DNA of 45,424 nt from contig DKFQ01000012.1 in NCBI GenBank assembly GCA_002452425.1, positions 1 through 45,424 on the forward strand, read 5' to 3'. Below the pieces are notes generated by a model. It was not told where the DNA came from. It saw nothing but the letters and a program-made list of their open reading frames with translations, and did not search any database. Positions 1 through 8,489 of this stretch are shown here, piece by piece; position 1 is the first letter of the stretch; every line of letters starts with the position of its first letter. The DNA comes from Sulfurimonas sp. UBA6792. Its GTDB lineage: Bacteria > Campylobacterota > Campylobacteria > Campylobacterales > Sulfurimonadaceae. The translations under genes and the position numbers were made by a program.

Positions 1-453
1 GTCAAAACGCTTATCGATACCAAAAAGCTTAAAATTGATGCCAAAAATATCCCGCTCTCGCCAAAAGAGATGGAAGAGAAGACAAAGGTAGATGCGAGCG
101 AGGTTTATAAGCGTTACGACCTGCATATCCATGTTCCCGATGGTGCAACGCCAAAAGATGGTCCAAGTGCCGGAATCGCTCTTGTAAGTGTTATCGCCTC
201 TATACTAAGTGGCAGAAAAGTGCGTTCAGAAATCGCTATGACGGGAGAGGTGTCTCTTAGCGGTGATGTACTTCCAATCGGTGGTTTAAGAGAAAAGCTT
301 ATAGCGGCTCACAAAGCTGATATGAGCAAGGTGCTTATCCCGATAAAAAATTATGAGAGAGATTTGGAAGATATTCCAGATGAAGTCAAAGAGTCTTTAG
401 AGATTATTGCAGTGAGTCGAATTGAAGAGGTTATAAGTCACATTCTTGTTTAA
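1..453 (+). CDS. lon: Lon ATP-dependent protease, C-terminal fragment (5' end outside window)
   Basis: The open frame runs in from base 1 and encodes 150 residues of the proteolytic domain of Lon, a cytosolic AAA+ serine protease that degrades misfolded and regulatory proteins. The catalytic serine lies in the motif PKDGPSAG (about fragment residue 56), and the catalytic lysine in GGLREKLIAAH about 43 residues later; together they form the Ser-Lys dyad of the family. The ATPase and N-terminal domains lie upstream of the window. The reading frame starts before base 1, so the ATG at 70 is an internal methionine. The stop codon overlaps the stop of the convergent receiver gene by two bases, inside a palindrome. 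Confidence 0.97.
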   Translation, partial: VKTLIDTKKLKIDAKNIPLSPKEMEEKTKVDASEVYKRYDLHIHVPDGATPKDGPSAGIALVSVIASILSGRKVRSEIAMTGEVSLSGDVLPIGGLREKLIAAHKADMSKVLIPIKNYERDLEDIPDEVKESLEIIAVSRIEEVISHILV

Positions 454-465
454 ACAAGAAGTGAC
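437..465. terminator. Palindromic bidirectional terminator over the overlapping lon/receiver stop codons
   Basis: Bases 443-460 form a perfect 18-bp palindrome (TTCTTGTTTAAACAAGAA). It is extended by GTCAC (437-441) pairing with GTGAC (461-465), with one bulged A at 442. Both convergent stop codons lie at its centre. Six T residues follow at 471-476 on the + strand. The position between convergent genes fits a shared terminator; function is inferred. Confidence 0.7.
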
Positions 466-824
466 TCGATTTTTTCAGTAAGCTCTACACTTCTGATAGG
501 CTTCATTAAGAAGCTGTTTGCCCCAAGTTCCAGAGCTTCTGTCTTTTTTGTCTCATCAGTTGTAAGTACGATGATAGGTGTTTGCTTGATGTTGTCATCC
601 AAACGCACAACCCGAAGAACTTCCAAGCCATTCATGATGGGCATAATGATGTCTAAGAGAACAAGATCGATATCGTTTCTTGATTTGATGAAGCCAATAG
701 CATCGGCTCCATTTTTTGCTTCAATCACCTCTTTTACGTTAGGGTTTTTTGTAAGCATCGATTTTAAAAGTTTTAAGTTTATCAAATCATCATCGACGGC
801 GAGTATAGTAAGTTCTTTTGACAT
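450..824 (-). CDS. Stand-alone response regulator receiver (CheY-like)
   Basis: This 124-residue protein is a single receiver domain with no output domain. The acidic pocket DDD is at residues 11-13, the phospho-acceptor is Asp58 (LLDIIMP), the switch Thr is at 88/89 and the conserved Lys at 108 (MKPI). A good ribosome site (AAGGAA) precedes the ATG. It directly abuts the stop of the large hybrid kinase upstream (825), so it is probably co-transcribed with it and with the Hpt protein. It could be the terminal phosphate acceptor of that relay. Target unknown. Confidence 0.93.
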   Translation of the reverse strand: MSKELTILAVDDDLINLKLLKSMLTKNPNVKEVIEAKNGADAIGFIKSRNDIDLVLLDIIMPIMNGLEVLRVVRLDDNIKQTPIIVLTTDETKKTEALELGANSFLMKPIRSVELTEKIESLLV

Positions 825-3800
825 TTAGTTTCCTTCTTGAACATGTTTTGCGAAGAGAGATTTTAGCACATCTCTAGTAACAACATTGTTGATAATCTCA
901 TCTACCTCTGCGCTGTGTGTTTGGCTATTTTTTTGCATCGAATCATCCACTAAAACAACATACGATTCAAGACCATTGGAAGCACTGAGTTTTCTGATAC
1001 TCGCAGCAATAGCGACAACATCCAAGTCCGCATACTCTTTGTCAAAGAGAACCACTTTGTAGGAGTAGTTGCTGATAAGCTCTTGAAAATCAACGAGTGA
1101 AGAAGCTACTTCATAGGTTAACCCCTCCATAGACTCTATCACTTTTGTGTAGAGTTTTGCCTCAAAGCTGCTTTTCTTTGCAATGAGGATATCTGCTCTA
1201 TACTCTGTTGCTGTTGTGTGATGCTGCGCTGCTTCATCAATCTTTTCGATGAGAACCTCTTGCATATCTGGCTCATGAGGCGTTTGAGTGCTAGAGGGAC
1301 GCTCTAAGTCATCCTCTTCAACGATAAAGTCAAAAAGGAAAGTGTTAAGTACAGAGATAATCTCTGTTCTTACAAGAGGTTTTGTTGTATATTCATCAAG
1401 TCCTGCTGCTAAAAATCTCTCTCTGTCTCCTTTGAGCGCATTTGCTGTGAGTGCAACGATAGGGATATGTGGCTGGTTATAGTCTCTCTCCCACTCCAAA
1501 ATCTCTGCAGTAGCCTCTACGCCATCTAAAAATGGCATCTGGATATCCATAAAGACGAGATCAAATTTTCCATCTTTTCTCTTCTGGAATGCATCAAGAC
1601 CATTGTTTGCGATGGTTACGGTAAGACCCAAATCTTCGAGTGTTCTTTGGATAAGTTTCTGGTTGATGACATTGTCCTCAGCAACTAAAACATGCGCAAT
1701 AAATTTTGATTTGTTAAGGTCAAACTTCTTACGAGATCTCTTTTTAGCAACTTGTACTACTGCATGTGATGCGACGTAATTCTCTAAAGTTTGTTTGATT
1801 TTAGAAGAGTGAATAGGCTCATAGAGTATTTTGAAGATATCTAGTCCAAGAGAGTCTATGCGCTTCATAAGATTTGATTTTGTTAGAACAATGAGGTTTT
1901 GTGGAAGTTTTGCGAACTCACGCAATGTCTCTTCATTTGTGTAGTCATAATCAACAAAGAGAAGATTATACGAAGTATCTTGTGAAAGTAGCTCTACTTT
2001 TGAGATATCAGTAAATGTTGTGTGCGCCACTCCATAGTAATCAAGGTACTCTCTTAAGTACTTGTTTTGCTTTTTGATCTTATACGAATCGCTAAGAATC
2101 AATGCTTTGAGTGTGTTAAAGTTACCCTGTGAACTCTCGCTAAGTGTCTCTACTTCATCAAAGTCAAGCGTAAAGAAGAAAGTTGTACCCTCTCCAACCT
2201 TGCTATCGAGATCGAGTTTGCCGCCCATAAGCTCAACAAAGTTGCTCGATATGGTAAGTCCAAGACCGGTTCCACCGTATTTACGTGTGATGGAAGTATC
2301 AGCCTGAGAAAATGCTTCAAATATTTTAGATTTTTGCTCACTCGTAACACCGATACCGCTATCTTGAATCTCAAACTTGACTCTTGTTTTTCCAACTTCT
2401 TGCGCTTCGAGTTTTCTGATGTTGACGTTGATAGAACCAGCGTTGTTTGTAAACTTGACGGCATTGGAGAGAAGGTTGATGATGACCTCTTTGAGTTTGG
2501 TCGGATCACCTTTGAGCGGAAACTCAAGACCAGGATCGATAAAACATCCAAGATTGATATGCTTCTCACTCGCGCGAACTGCATAAACTTCCACCGCGCT
2601 CTCAAACTCTAAGATAGGGTTAAATGCGATGTTTTCAATCTCAAGCTTGTTGCTCTCAATCTTAGAGAGGTCAAGAATGTTGTTGATAATCTCAAGAAGA
2701 TTTTCTGAACTTTTTTCGATGATATCGACAAATTCACTCTGCTCTTCTTGAAGCCCTGAATCTTTAAGAAGTTCAGTAAATCCGACAATTCCATTAAGCG
2801 GAGTTCTAATCTCATGCGACATATTTGCCAAGAACATAGATTTTGCTTCACTTGCTTCTTGTGCGGAGATTTTATCTTTTTTCGTCTGTTCGATGATATC
2901 TTCAAGAAGTTGGTAGGCTAAGTTTGTTCCCTCTGCTGTATGAAGGTTGATTTTTCTCTCTTTTGAGTCGTAGTCACCCGTAACTTTTTCTAAAACGTTC
3001 TCAAGGTTTTTGATGTTTTTTGCAATCTCATTGGATAAGATATAGCCCAAAATACCGAGAATAATCGCAATAAACCAAACGGTGAATGTTAAAATAAGAA
3101 CACGAAGGGACTCATCTTGTACTGTCTGCGCTCTTGCGTTCATCGCATCTAAGAGGAGCTCTTCTGCTTGGGCTATAATGTTGATTTTTTCAGAGAGCAT
3201 AGTAAACCAGATACCTGAGGTAATATCATACTCACCGCTCTCTGCAACGGAGATAATCGCTGTTCTCTCGCTGTTTATCTCTTCAAAGAGCTCTTTTGCA
3301 TCTTCATTTTTAAAGAGTGTGTCTAAGCTCTTTACAAGCTCTTTGTTTTGAATCCCCTCATAGTTGAGTGCATCGGCTTTACCGATAAGAGAAATCCATT
3401 TGTTTAAGTCTTCACTTGTTAGTTCTGTAGAACGAGAGATGATATATGCCATATACCCTCTCTCAATACCCGATGCCTCTTTTGCGTTGACCATTGAGAT
3501 ATAAAGAGAGTAAAGTTGATTAATCTCTTTATCTATCTGGTTTTCGGTAATTTGTTCAAGCTGTTTGATAAAAGTTGCCTGTGCTGCAACATACACATCC
3601 ATAAACATCTCTTCAAACTCTATGGTGTGTGCATCAACAAGAGGTCTTACCGACTTGATTTTAGCAATAACCGCAATGACGTTATCTATGTTGCCACATG
3701 CGAGGCAATCACTTTTTTCACCGTTGTTTGCATCTGTATGGAGTCTTTTACTCTCTTGTGCAAATTGAAGGTAGCTCTCCACCTTTTGGTCAACAACTTT

Positions 3801-4052
3801 TCTTTGTTCATGAAGTGATTTGAGGATATTTTCTGTCTTGTTTCCAAGATACATCGCACTCATACCACGCTCACGCGCAACGTTACTGACTACTTCATTG
3901 AGTTTTCTGTTTTGCTCTAGTCTGTTTTGGAGCTGTTGCGCAGCATTGAACCCCAAAAATGAGTTGTAAACATAGTAACTCGTCATCGCAAAAAGTACGA
4001 CAATCGGAAGAAGACTGATAAGTCTTAATCTATTTTTTAATCCAAACTGCAT
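825..4052 (-). CDS. NIT-domain hybrid sensor histidine kinase
   Basis: The product has 1075 residues. TM1 is at about 12-31 and TM2 at about 318-339, enclosing a periplasmic domain with the nitrate/nitrite-sensing (NIT) family signatures RERGMSAMYLG (60-70) and a second IERG motif (196-199). An unusual CxxC (C116/C119) lies between them. Then come HisKA with His413 (MSHEIRTP), HATPase with N530, DSGIG (564-568) and GGTGLGL (593-599), a degenerate receiver at about 648-760, a complete receiver with Asp836 and Lys891, and a third receiver-like segment at about 952-1065 lacking a clear acidic pocket. It starts in a TAATG overlap with the Hpt gene. The NIT call is by motif; the ligand is not shown by sequence. 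Confidence 0.9.
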   Translation of the reverse strand: MQFGLKNRLRLISLLPIVVLFAMTSYYVYNSFLGFNAAQQLQNRLEQNRKLNEVVSNVARERGMSAMYLGNKTENILKSLHEQRKVVDQKVESYLQFAQESKRLHTDANNGEKSDCLACGNIDNVIAVIAKIKSVRPLVDAHTIEFEEMFMDVYVAAQATFIKQLEQITENQIDKEINQLYSLYISMVNAKEASGIERGYMAYIISRSTELTSEDLNKWISLIGKADALNYEGIQNKELVKSLDTLFKNEDAKELFEEINSERTAIISVAESGEYDITSGIWFTMLSEKINIIAQAEELLLDAMNARAQTVQDESLRVLILTFTVWFIAIILGILGYILSNEIAKNIKNLENVLEKVTGDYDSKERKINLHTAEGTNLAYQLLEDIIEQTKKDKISAQEASEAKSMFLANMSHEIRTPLNGIVGFTELLKDSGLQEEQSEFVDIIEKSSENLLEIINNILDLSKIESNKLEIENIAFNPILEFESAVEVYAVRASEKHINLGCFIDPGLEFPLKGDPTKLKEVIINLLSNAVKFTNNAGSINVNIRKLEAQEVGKTRVKFEIQDSGIGVTSEQKSKIFEAFSQADTSITRKYGGTGLGLTISSNFVELMGGKLDLDSKVGEGTTFFFTLDFDEVETLSESSQGNFNTLKALILSDSYKIKKQNKYLREYLDYYGVAHTTFTDISKVELLSQDTSYNLLFVDYDYTNEETLREFAKLPQNLIVLTKSNLMKRIDSLGLDIFKILYEPIHSSKIKQTLENYVASHAVVQVAKKRSRKKFDLNKSKFIAHVLVAEDNVINQKLIQRTLEDLGLTVTIANNGLDAFQKRKDGKFDLVFMDIQMPFLDGVEATAEILEWERDYNQPHIPIVALTANALKGDRERFLAAGLDEYTTKPLVRTEIISVLNTFLFDFIVEEDDLERPSSTQTPHEPDMQEVLIEKIDEAAQHHTTATEYRADILIAKKSSFEAKLYTKVIESMEGLTYEVASSLVDFQELISNYSYKVVLFDKEYADLDVVAIAASIRKLSASNGLESYVVLVDDSMQKNSQTHSAEVDEIINNVVTRDVLKSLFAKHVQEGN

Positions 4053-5590
4053 TATTTACCCTCTGTTTTTGATATAAGAGCCAAGATTGAAATGGTCTGT
4101 GCTACAAAATCTTTGATTTGCGCGTTTTGCGTTGCGTTGATAATACTCTCTAAAGATGCGTCAAACTCATGAATTCGCATGTTTTCACTCATCCCTTTAA
4201 GCTTGATAGCGAAGCTCTTGCAAGTAGCTAAATCGCTATTTTGCATCGCGCTATTCATATTTTGTGTAATCTCTTTAGCTTCTGCGAGGTAGTCTTCAAA
4301 GAGTTCGTTAAAGCTCTCTAAATCTAAGCCTATATCGTGTGCTATTTTCTTTTTGTCATAATGAAGGAGAACAAGAGGACTCTCCTGCTCTGGCAGAGAC
4401 TCTTCATTCAGGAATAACTCTGCGCTCAAATCTTCTGCCACATGAGGAGTTGGGGTTGGTTTGAAAAAATCATCATCAGCAAGTTGAGGAACTTCTATGG
4501 TATCGGGAACATCTGCATCGCTTATCTCATTTTGTTTGATAGTAAGCGGCTCCTCTTTAAAAGATAAAACCAAATCATCTGTCTCTTTTGTCTCACTAGG
4601 AGTTTCTTTAGAAGCGATGCTAGGGGCTTCTTCTTTTGAGAGTTTAGTGATGATTTTGTAAAATCTATCAAGATTTATTTTTATCTCATAATCATCATGC
4701 GAGGTGTTGATGATTTTAAGTGCATCGAGTGCATCTTCGATTCTTAGGTTTGCTGCAACGCCTTTGAGTTTATGGGATTGAATCCTGAGATTGTCCATAT
4801 TTCCGTTGGCAAGAGAGTTGTAGAGGTCGCCTTTAAAACTATTTGCTTGAGCTATAAAGTCTTGAACAAACTCTTCTACTAAATCAATAGGCAGCCCCAA
4901 ATCATCTGATGCGACATGTGGATCAAAAACATAACTATCAAAAGGGGTCTCCTCCTCAAGAAGTGGCTGTTTTACTTCAGCTATAGGTTCCTTTTTGCTC
5001 TCTTGTTTTGCAATCTCTGGTTTTGGTGCAACAGGCTCTTCCGCGAGTAAATCATGTATCTCAATGTTGATTTCACGAGGTTTGCTTGGGACTTGAGGGA
5101 CAAGCTCATGCGACTCCTCTTCATAAGGGTCTTTAATGACATTAGTACTGAGGTTCTCATAGCTAGGCTCTTTTTTGAGTGGAGCTACATCTTTGGGTGC
5201 TACTGTTTGCTCTGTTTTTTGTGTGGATGGTGCAGCAATGATTTGTGCTTCTTGTGCTCCAGAGAGTGTCCTAAGGTTTAAAAGCTCTACGATAAAGGCT
5301 TTTTGTGCAGGATTGTCAACAAGATAAATTGTCTTAATGGCAAGGTTTGTCGTGAATTTTTTATCTTTTACATTGAGAATCGCTTTTGCGTCCGTTCCGC
5401 TATCGTTACATGCTATATAGTCAATCCAATGAACATGCTTAAAGTTATGGATATAACCTGGTGTTTTGATGAAAAGATCTGCGAAATCTGGAGCCTCCGC
5501 ACGCATATTTGCTATACTTAAAAACCCTAAAGCCTTCAAATCGGCTTCGTCTATCCCCACAAACTCTTTTTTATAGTTATAAATTAACAT
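4052..5590 (-). CDS. Hpt protein with N-terminal PAS-like domain and a second, His-less Hpt-like domain
   Basis: This 512-residue soluble protein has three parts joined by long acidic/proline-rich linkers. Residues 1-110 form a compact alpha/beta domain, perhaps PAS-like, which I do not firmly recognise. Residues about 235-320 are a histidine phosphotransfer domain with the canonical motif around His273 (HKLKG, then NLR). Residues about 415-505 repeat the Hpt fold signature, but the phosphorylated His is replaced by Ile462 (IKLKGMSENMR). The gene sits between a PAS protein and the hybrid kinase (TAATG coupling), so it probably relays phosphate from that kinase to the stand-alone receiver. The second domain may dock or compete without carrying phosphate. 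Start supported by AAGGG five bases upstream. Confidence 0.8.
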   Translation of the reverse strand: MLIYNYKKEFVGIDEADLKALGFLSIANMRAEAPDFADLFIKTPGYIHNFKHVHWIDYIACNDSGTDAKAILNVKDKKFTTNLAIKTIYLVDNPAQKAFIVELLNLRTLSGAQEAQIIAAPSTQKTEQTVAPKDVAPLKKEPSYENLSTNVIKDPYEEESHELVPQVPSKPREINIEIHDLLAEEPVAPKPEIAKQESKKEPIAEVKQPLLEEETPFDSYVFDPHVASDDLGLPIDLVEEFVQDFIAQANSFKGDLYNSLANGNMDNLRIQSHKLKGVAANLRIEDALDALKIINTSHDDYEIKINLDRFYKIITKLSKEEAPSIASKETPSETKETDDLVLSFKEEPLTIKQNEISDADVPDTIEVPQLADDDFFKPTPTPHVAEDLSAELFLNEESLPEQESPLVLLHYDKKKIAHDIGLDLESFNELFEDYLAEAKEITQNMNSAMQNSDLATCKSFAIKLKGMSENMRIHEFDASLESIINATQNAQIKDFVAQTISILALISKTEGK

Positions 5591-5602
5591 AGATACCCTT
5601 TG

Positions 5603-6010
5603 CTATTGGTTATTGCTATTGTGTTGCAATTTTTCATTTTCTTGAATGTTTTTTCTTGGAGAAGGTTTACTAACAGAGATATAGCCCGTCATTTGACCTT
5701 GTTTATTGAAAATAGGAGCAATTTCAATATCAATCCAGTAGTAGAGCCCATCTTTACGCAAGTTTTTGAGCATACTGTTATAAACCTGTCCACTCTTTAA
5801 AGTGTTCCACATCTTCTCAAAAGTAGATTCATGGGTTTGTGGGTGTTTAGTTATGCTGATGTTACTGCCTAGAAGTTCATCAAGTGTATAACCAGAGACT
5901 TCACAAAACTTTCTGTTGGCAAAAGTAATAGTTCCATTTAAATCAGTCTGAACAATGGCTACTTTTCCTTCAAAAAGATACTCTTCATTTTTTGGTACAA
6001 CTTTATTCAT
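5603..6010 (-). CDS. Single-domain PAS protein (Aer-type PAS)
   Basis: The 135-residue product is one PAS domain with the features of aerotaxis-type PAS: FANRKFCEVSGY, SNISITKHP and KDGLYYWIDIEIAPI, followed by a short hydrophilic tail. In this subfamily the domain often binds FAD or haem and senses redox state, but the cofactor cannot be read from the sequence. It has no kinase or chemotaxis module of its own. It lies 12 bp upstream of the Hpt gene in the same orientation, so it may feed the NIT-kinase phosphorelay. RBS AGAGG stands five bases before the ATG. Confidence 0.87.
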   Translation of the reverse strand: MNKVVPKNEEYLFEGKVAIVQTDLNGTITFANRKFCEVSGYTLDELLGSNISITKHPQTHESTFEKMWNTLKSGQVYNSMLKNLRKDGLYYWIDIEIAPIFNKQGQMTGYISVSKPSPRKNIQENEKLQHNSNNQ

Positions 6011-6079
6011 AAAAACCTCTATTTATCGTAAAAAATCACAAAAGTCGCTAAATATAGCATTAATAGTTTAAAAAAAAAC

Positions 6080-7882
6080 TTATATATAACTGTTTTTTAT
6101 TATATTGGCATCTTTTATGTTTAAAACGCAACTTATCTCTTCAACAGTTGCTTTGCGGAGTGCATCAAATGTCCCAAAATGGTTGAGGAGCTTGATGATT
6201 TTTGCTTGCGAAATCCCTTTAAGAGTTAAAAGATTGCTTTCTTGGTCGAGTTTAAGTTTTGTTTTTTTATGAAAGTTGATGGCACATCTGTGCGCTTCAT
6301 CTCTTAGTTTTTGTACAAAGTGAAGTCTTTTATCGCTCTCTTGGAGTTTAAAATGGTTCTCTTTAGAGTGCATGATATCTTTGGCTTTGCCTTTTGCACG
6401 GTGTGCTTTTGCATCGACTTTCTCTTTCGCAATGGCTATAACATCCAAAAAAACACCGTTTGACTCTAGGATTTCAAGCGCAAGATGAAGCAGTGTAGCC
6501 CCGCCATCAAGGACCCACAAATCAGGGGGAGGATTTTTTTCAAAACTCTCACACCTTCTTGTAAGCATCTCCCGCATTTGCCCATATTCGTCTCTTGCGT
6601 CAAGATGGTAGATACGGTAGCTCTTTTTCTCAAATGCTCCCTCTGCATAAACCGCCATAGCGCCCACCGTCGCCACGCCAGACATGTGAGAGTTGTCAAA
6701 AACTTCTATGCGCTGCGGTGCTCTTTGAAGTCCAAAAAGCTCCTGTATCTCATGGGTGATGTCACTGTTTTTGGATGCAATCTCTTTTTTGAGCAGTTCG
6801 GCTGCATTGAGCAGGGCTAGGTCAACTAGCTGTTTTTTCTTGCCCACTTTGGGAACGTGAATGGCAGCTTTTTTCTCAAAAAGAGTAGTAAGATACTCCT
6901 CTAAAACCTCTCTACCCTCAAAATCTGCAGCTACTAAGATGGGTGCTATGATGGGCGGCTTGCCATGTGTGTAAAACTCCATCAAAACTCTTTGGTAGAG
7001 CTCGTCTGCATCGTACCCCTCATGCAGTGCGATGGTGTCGTGGGAGGAGGAGATGATTTTGCCATCACGCATAAAGATACGTACAACGGCGGCTTTTGTC
7101 TCGGTGTGTTCGATGGCGAAGATGTCGTAGTTCTCATTGGTGGCAAAGTCTATCTCGCTTTTTATTTCGGAGCGGCTTATGCGCTCGCATCTGTCACGAA
7201 TCTCTTTCGCCTCTTCAAAGCGGAGGTTTTCGGCATAAAAATGCATCTTCTCTTCAAGTTTTTTGAGGAGTATTTTTTTGTTTTGGATGAGTTCTGTGGC
7301 GGTATTAAGCTCTTTTTTATAGCGTTCTTGCGGTATGTCAAGTTCGCAAGGACCGAGGCATTTGCCTATCTGGTAGTAGAGGCAGAGCTTTTTGGACGCC
7401 AGAGACCCTTTTTTTTGTACAAGAGCGCAGAGTTCGTAGATGGAGTCTAAGATGTCACGTGCGCCGACAGAGTATGGACCATAATACTTGATAGTGGATG
7501 ATTTGATGATTTTTCTTGTAATCTCAAAGCGAGGATATTTTTGTCCATAATCGATGTAAATGTAGGGGTAGGTTTTATCGTCACGAAGCAAAATATTGTA
7601 CTTTGGCATCAGCTGTTTGATAAGAGAGTTCTCAAGGATAAGCGCATCGTGTTCGGAGTTGACAACGATATAGTTAAGCGAGACGGTTTGCTCTATCATT
7701 TTAGTGATTCTGCTTGAGAGATTTGGATTTGCCCTGAGCTCTGGGGTGAAGTAAAAGTAGCTTTTTACCCTTTTTGCTAGACTTTTTGCTTTTCCCACAT
7801 AAAGAAGTCGCCCCTCTATGTCAAAGTATTGGTAAATTCCTGCAGAATCAGGAAGCTGTTTGATGGTCTCTTCAAGCGTCAT
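6080..7882 (-). CDS. uvrC: UvrC, excinuclease ABC subunit C
   Basis: This 600-residue protein makes the dual incisions of nucleotide excision repair with UvrA and UvrB. It shows the N-terminal GIY-YIG nuclease (GIYQYFD...LLYVGKAKSL), a cysteine-containing middle region (about 165-180), a UVR/UvrB-binding segment near 200-230 (LRFEEAKEIRDR), the RNase H-like C-terminal nuclease (VEVFDNSHMSG variant, WVLDGG) and C-terminal helix-hairpin-helix motifs. I chose the ATG at 7882 (MTLEETIKQLP), matching the family start. The open frame extends 29 codons further upstream but would run over the neighbouring gene. It overlaps the 3' end of the DciA-like gene by 11 bp, suggesting coupling. Confidence 0.95.
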   Translation of the reverse strand: MTLEETIKQLPDSAGIYQYFDIEGRLLYVGKAKSLAKRVKSYFYFTPELRANPNLSSRITKMIEQTVSLNYIVVNSEHDALILENSLIKQLMPKYNILLRDDKTYPYIYIDYGQKYPRFEITRKIIKSSTIKYYGPYSVGARDILDSIYELCALVQKKGSLASKKLCLYYQIGKCLGPCELDIPQERYKKELNTATELIQNKKILLKKLEEKMHFYAENLRFEEAKEIRDRCERISRSEIKSEIDFATNENYDIFAIEHTETKAAVVRIFMRDGKIISSSHDTIALHEGYDADELYQRVLMEFYTHGKPPIIAPILVAADFEGREVLEEYLTTLFEKKAAIHVPKVGKKKQLVDLALLNAAELLKKEIASKNSDITHEIQELFGLQRAPQRIEVFDNSHMSGVATVGAMAVYAEGAFEKKSYRIYHLDARDEYGQMREMLTRRCESFEKNPPPDLWVLDGGATLLHLALEILESNGVFLDVIAIAKEKVDAKAHRAKGKAKDIMHSKENHFKLQESDKRLHFVQKLRDEAHRCAINFHKKTKLKLDQESNLLTLKGISQAKIIKLLNHFGTFDALRKATVEEISCVLNIKDANIIKNSYI

Positions 7883-8330
7883 TTTTATGCATCTCTTTGA
7901 TGATTTTTTGGATGCTAAGAACAAGCGAATGAAGTTTTTTATCTTGTATGGGTATTTCAAAGTCGCCACTAGCGCGCTCTGGATAGACCTCTTTTTGTTT
8001 TTCTTCCTCTTTGGCGATGTTTTTTGGTGTGTATGTTACAAAAGCTCTGATGTCATCAAAAAGAGGCACATCTTCCTCCATGCACTCTGGGGGCATATAG
8101 AATTTTAAAGCGCTTTTAATAGTTTGTATATTATTATCAAACTCTTGTTTCCCAACGGGATGATTAAATACAAAAAATAGTGTTCTGTTTTTAATGTAAG
8201 TAAAGTTGATCATTTTGCGCACTGGCGGTGTAAACATAGATTTGACTCTTTGCATGCATTTGTGCGAAGATAGTCTAGAAAATTGAGGTTTACTTTGAAT
8301 AGAATCTATAATCTGAGCAGCGTTTTTCAT
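7872..8330 (-). CDS. Small conserved protein, possibly DciA-like (DUF721)
   Basis: The 152-residue basic protein begins with an amphipathic helix (MKNAAQIIDSI). A small alpha/beta segment follows, alternating a strand-like stretch (LFFVFNHPVGKQEF) with a helix (NNIQTIKSALKFY), the order seen in the KH-like domain of DciA, the replicative-helicase loader family. The C-terminal third is charged and probably flexible, apart from a final helix. Resemblance is by pattern only; I am not sure of the family. It overlaps uvrC and is read divergently from the lipoprotein gene, with which its 5' end overlaps by 36 bp. A TATAAT box ends exactly six bases before the ATG and no Shine-Dalgarno is visible, so the mRNA may be leaderless. 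Confidence 0.55.
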   Translation of the reverse strand: MKNAAQIIDSIQSKPQFSRLSSHKCMQRVKSMFTPPVRKMINFTYIKNRTLFFVFNHPVGKQEFDNNIQTIKSALKFYMPPECMEEDVPLFDDIRAFVTYTPKNIAKEEEKQKEVYPERASGDFEIPIQDKKLHSLVLSIQKIIKEMHKNDA

Positions 8331-8489
8331 GGAGTAATTATAGCAATCTTTTTGCTTAATCTAAGTGGATGCGGATATAAAGCTGATCCATACTATCAAG
8401 AGGCTGCACCAAAAGGTGATGATAATGTCAAGTTTATTATCAAACAGCCAAAGAGTGACAATAGCGAGAGCGGAACCGCACAAAAATGA
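8295..8489 (+). CDS. Small outer-membrane lipoprotein, LptM/YifL-like
   Basis: This is a short protein (64 residues from TTG 8295; 68 from the alternative TTG 8283). A short hydrophobic signal (GVIIAIFLLNLSGC) ends in the lipobox LSGC, and the mature part begins CGYKADPYYQ. A lipidated Cys-Gly followed within a few residues by an aromatic/proline stretch is the hallmark of the LptM (YifL) family, small lipoproteins that assist oxidative maturation of the LPS translocon LptD. I prefer TTG 8295 because GAGG lies six bases upstream. Its stop overlaps nadB (ATGA). lptD itself lies 7.3 kb downstream. Lipoprotein status is secure; the LptM assignment is inference. Confidence 0.72.
   Translation: MNRIYNLSSVFHGVIIAIFLLNLSGCGYKADPYYQEAAPKGDDNVKFIIKQPKSDNSESGTAQK
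8337..8342 (-). promoter_or_regulatory. -10 box (TATAAT) placed for a leaderless transcript
   Basis: Read on the minus strand this is TGCTATAAT, a perfect -10 hexamer with the TGn extension, followed by six bases (TACTCC) and the ATG at 8330. The expected start site, six to seven bases after the hexamer, coincides with the start codon. The box lies within the coding region of the divergent lipoprotein gene. Confidence 0.6.

Noticed and set aside
2150..2605. Long open frame antisense/alternate frame within the NIT hybrid kinase
   Set aside because: It shadows the HisKA/HATPase coding region, has low-complexity composition and no ribosome site.
6965..7450. 161-residue open frame opposite uvrC
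   Set aside because: Fully antisense to a well-conserved uvrC region; composition reflects the complementary strand.
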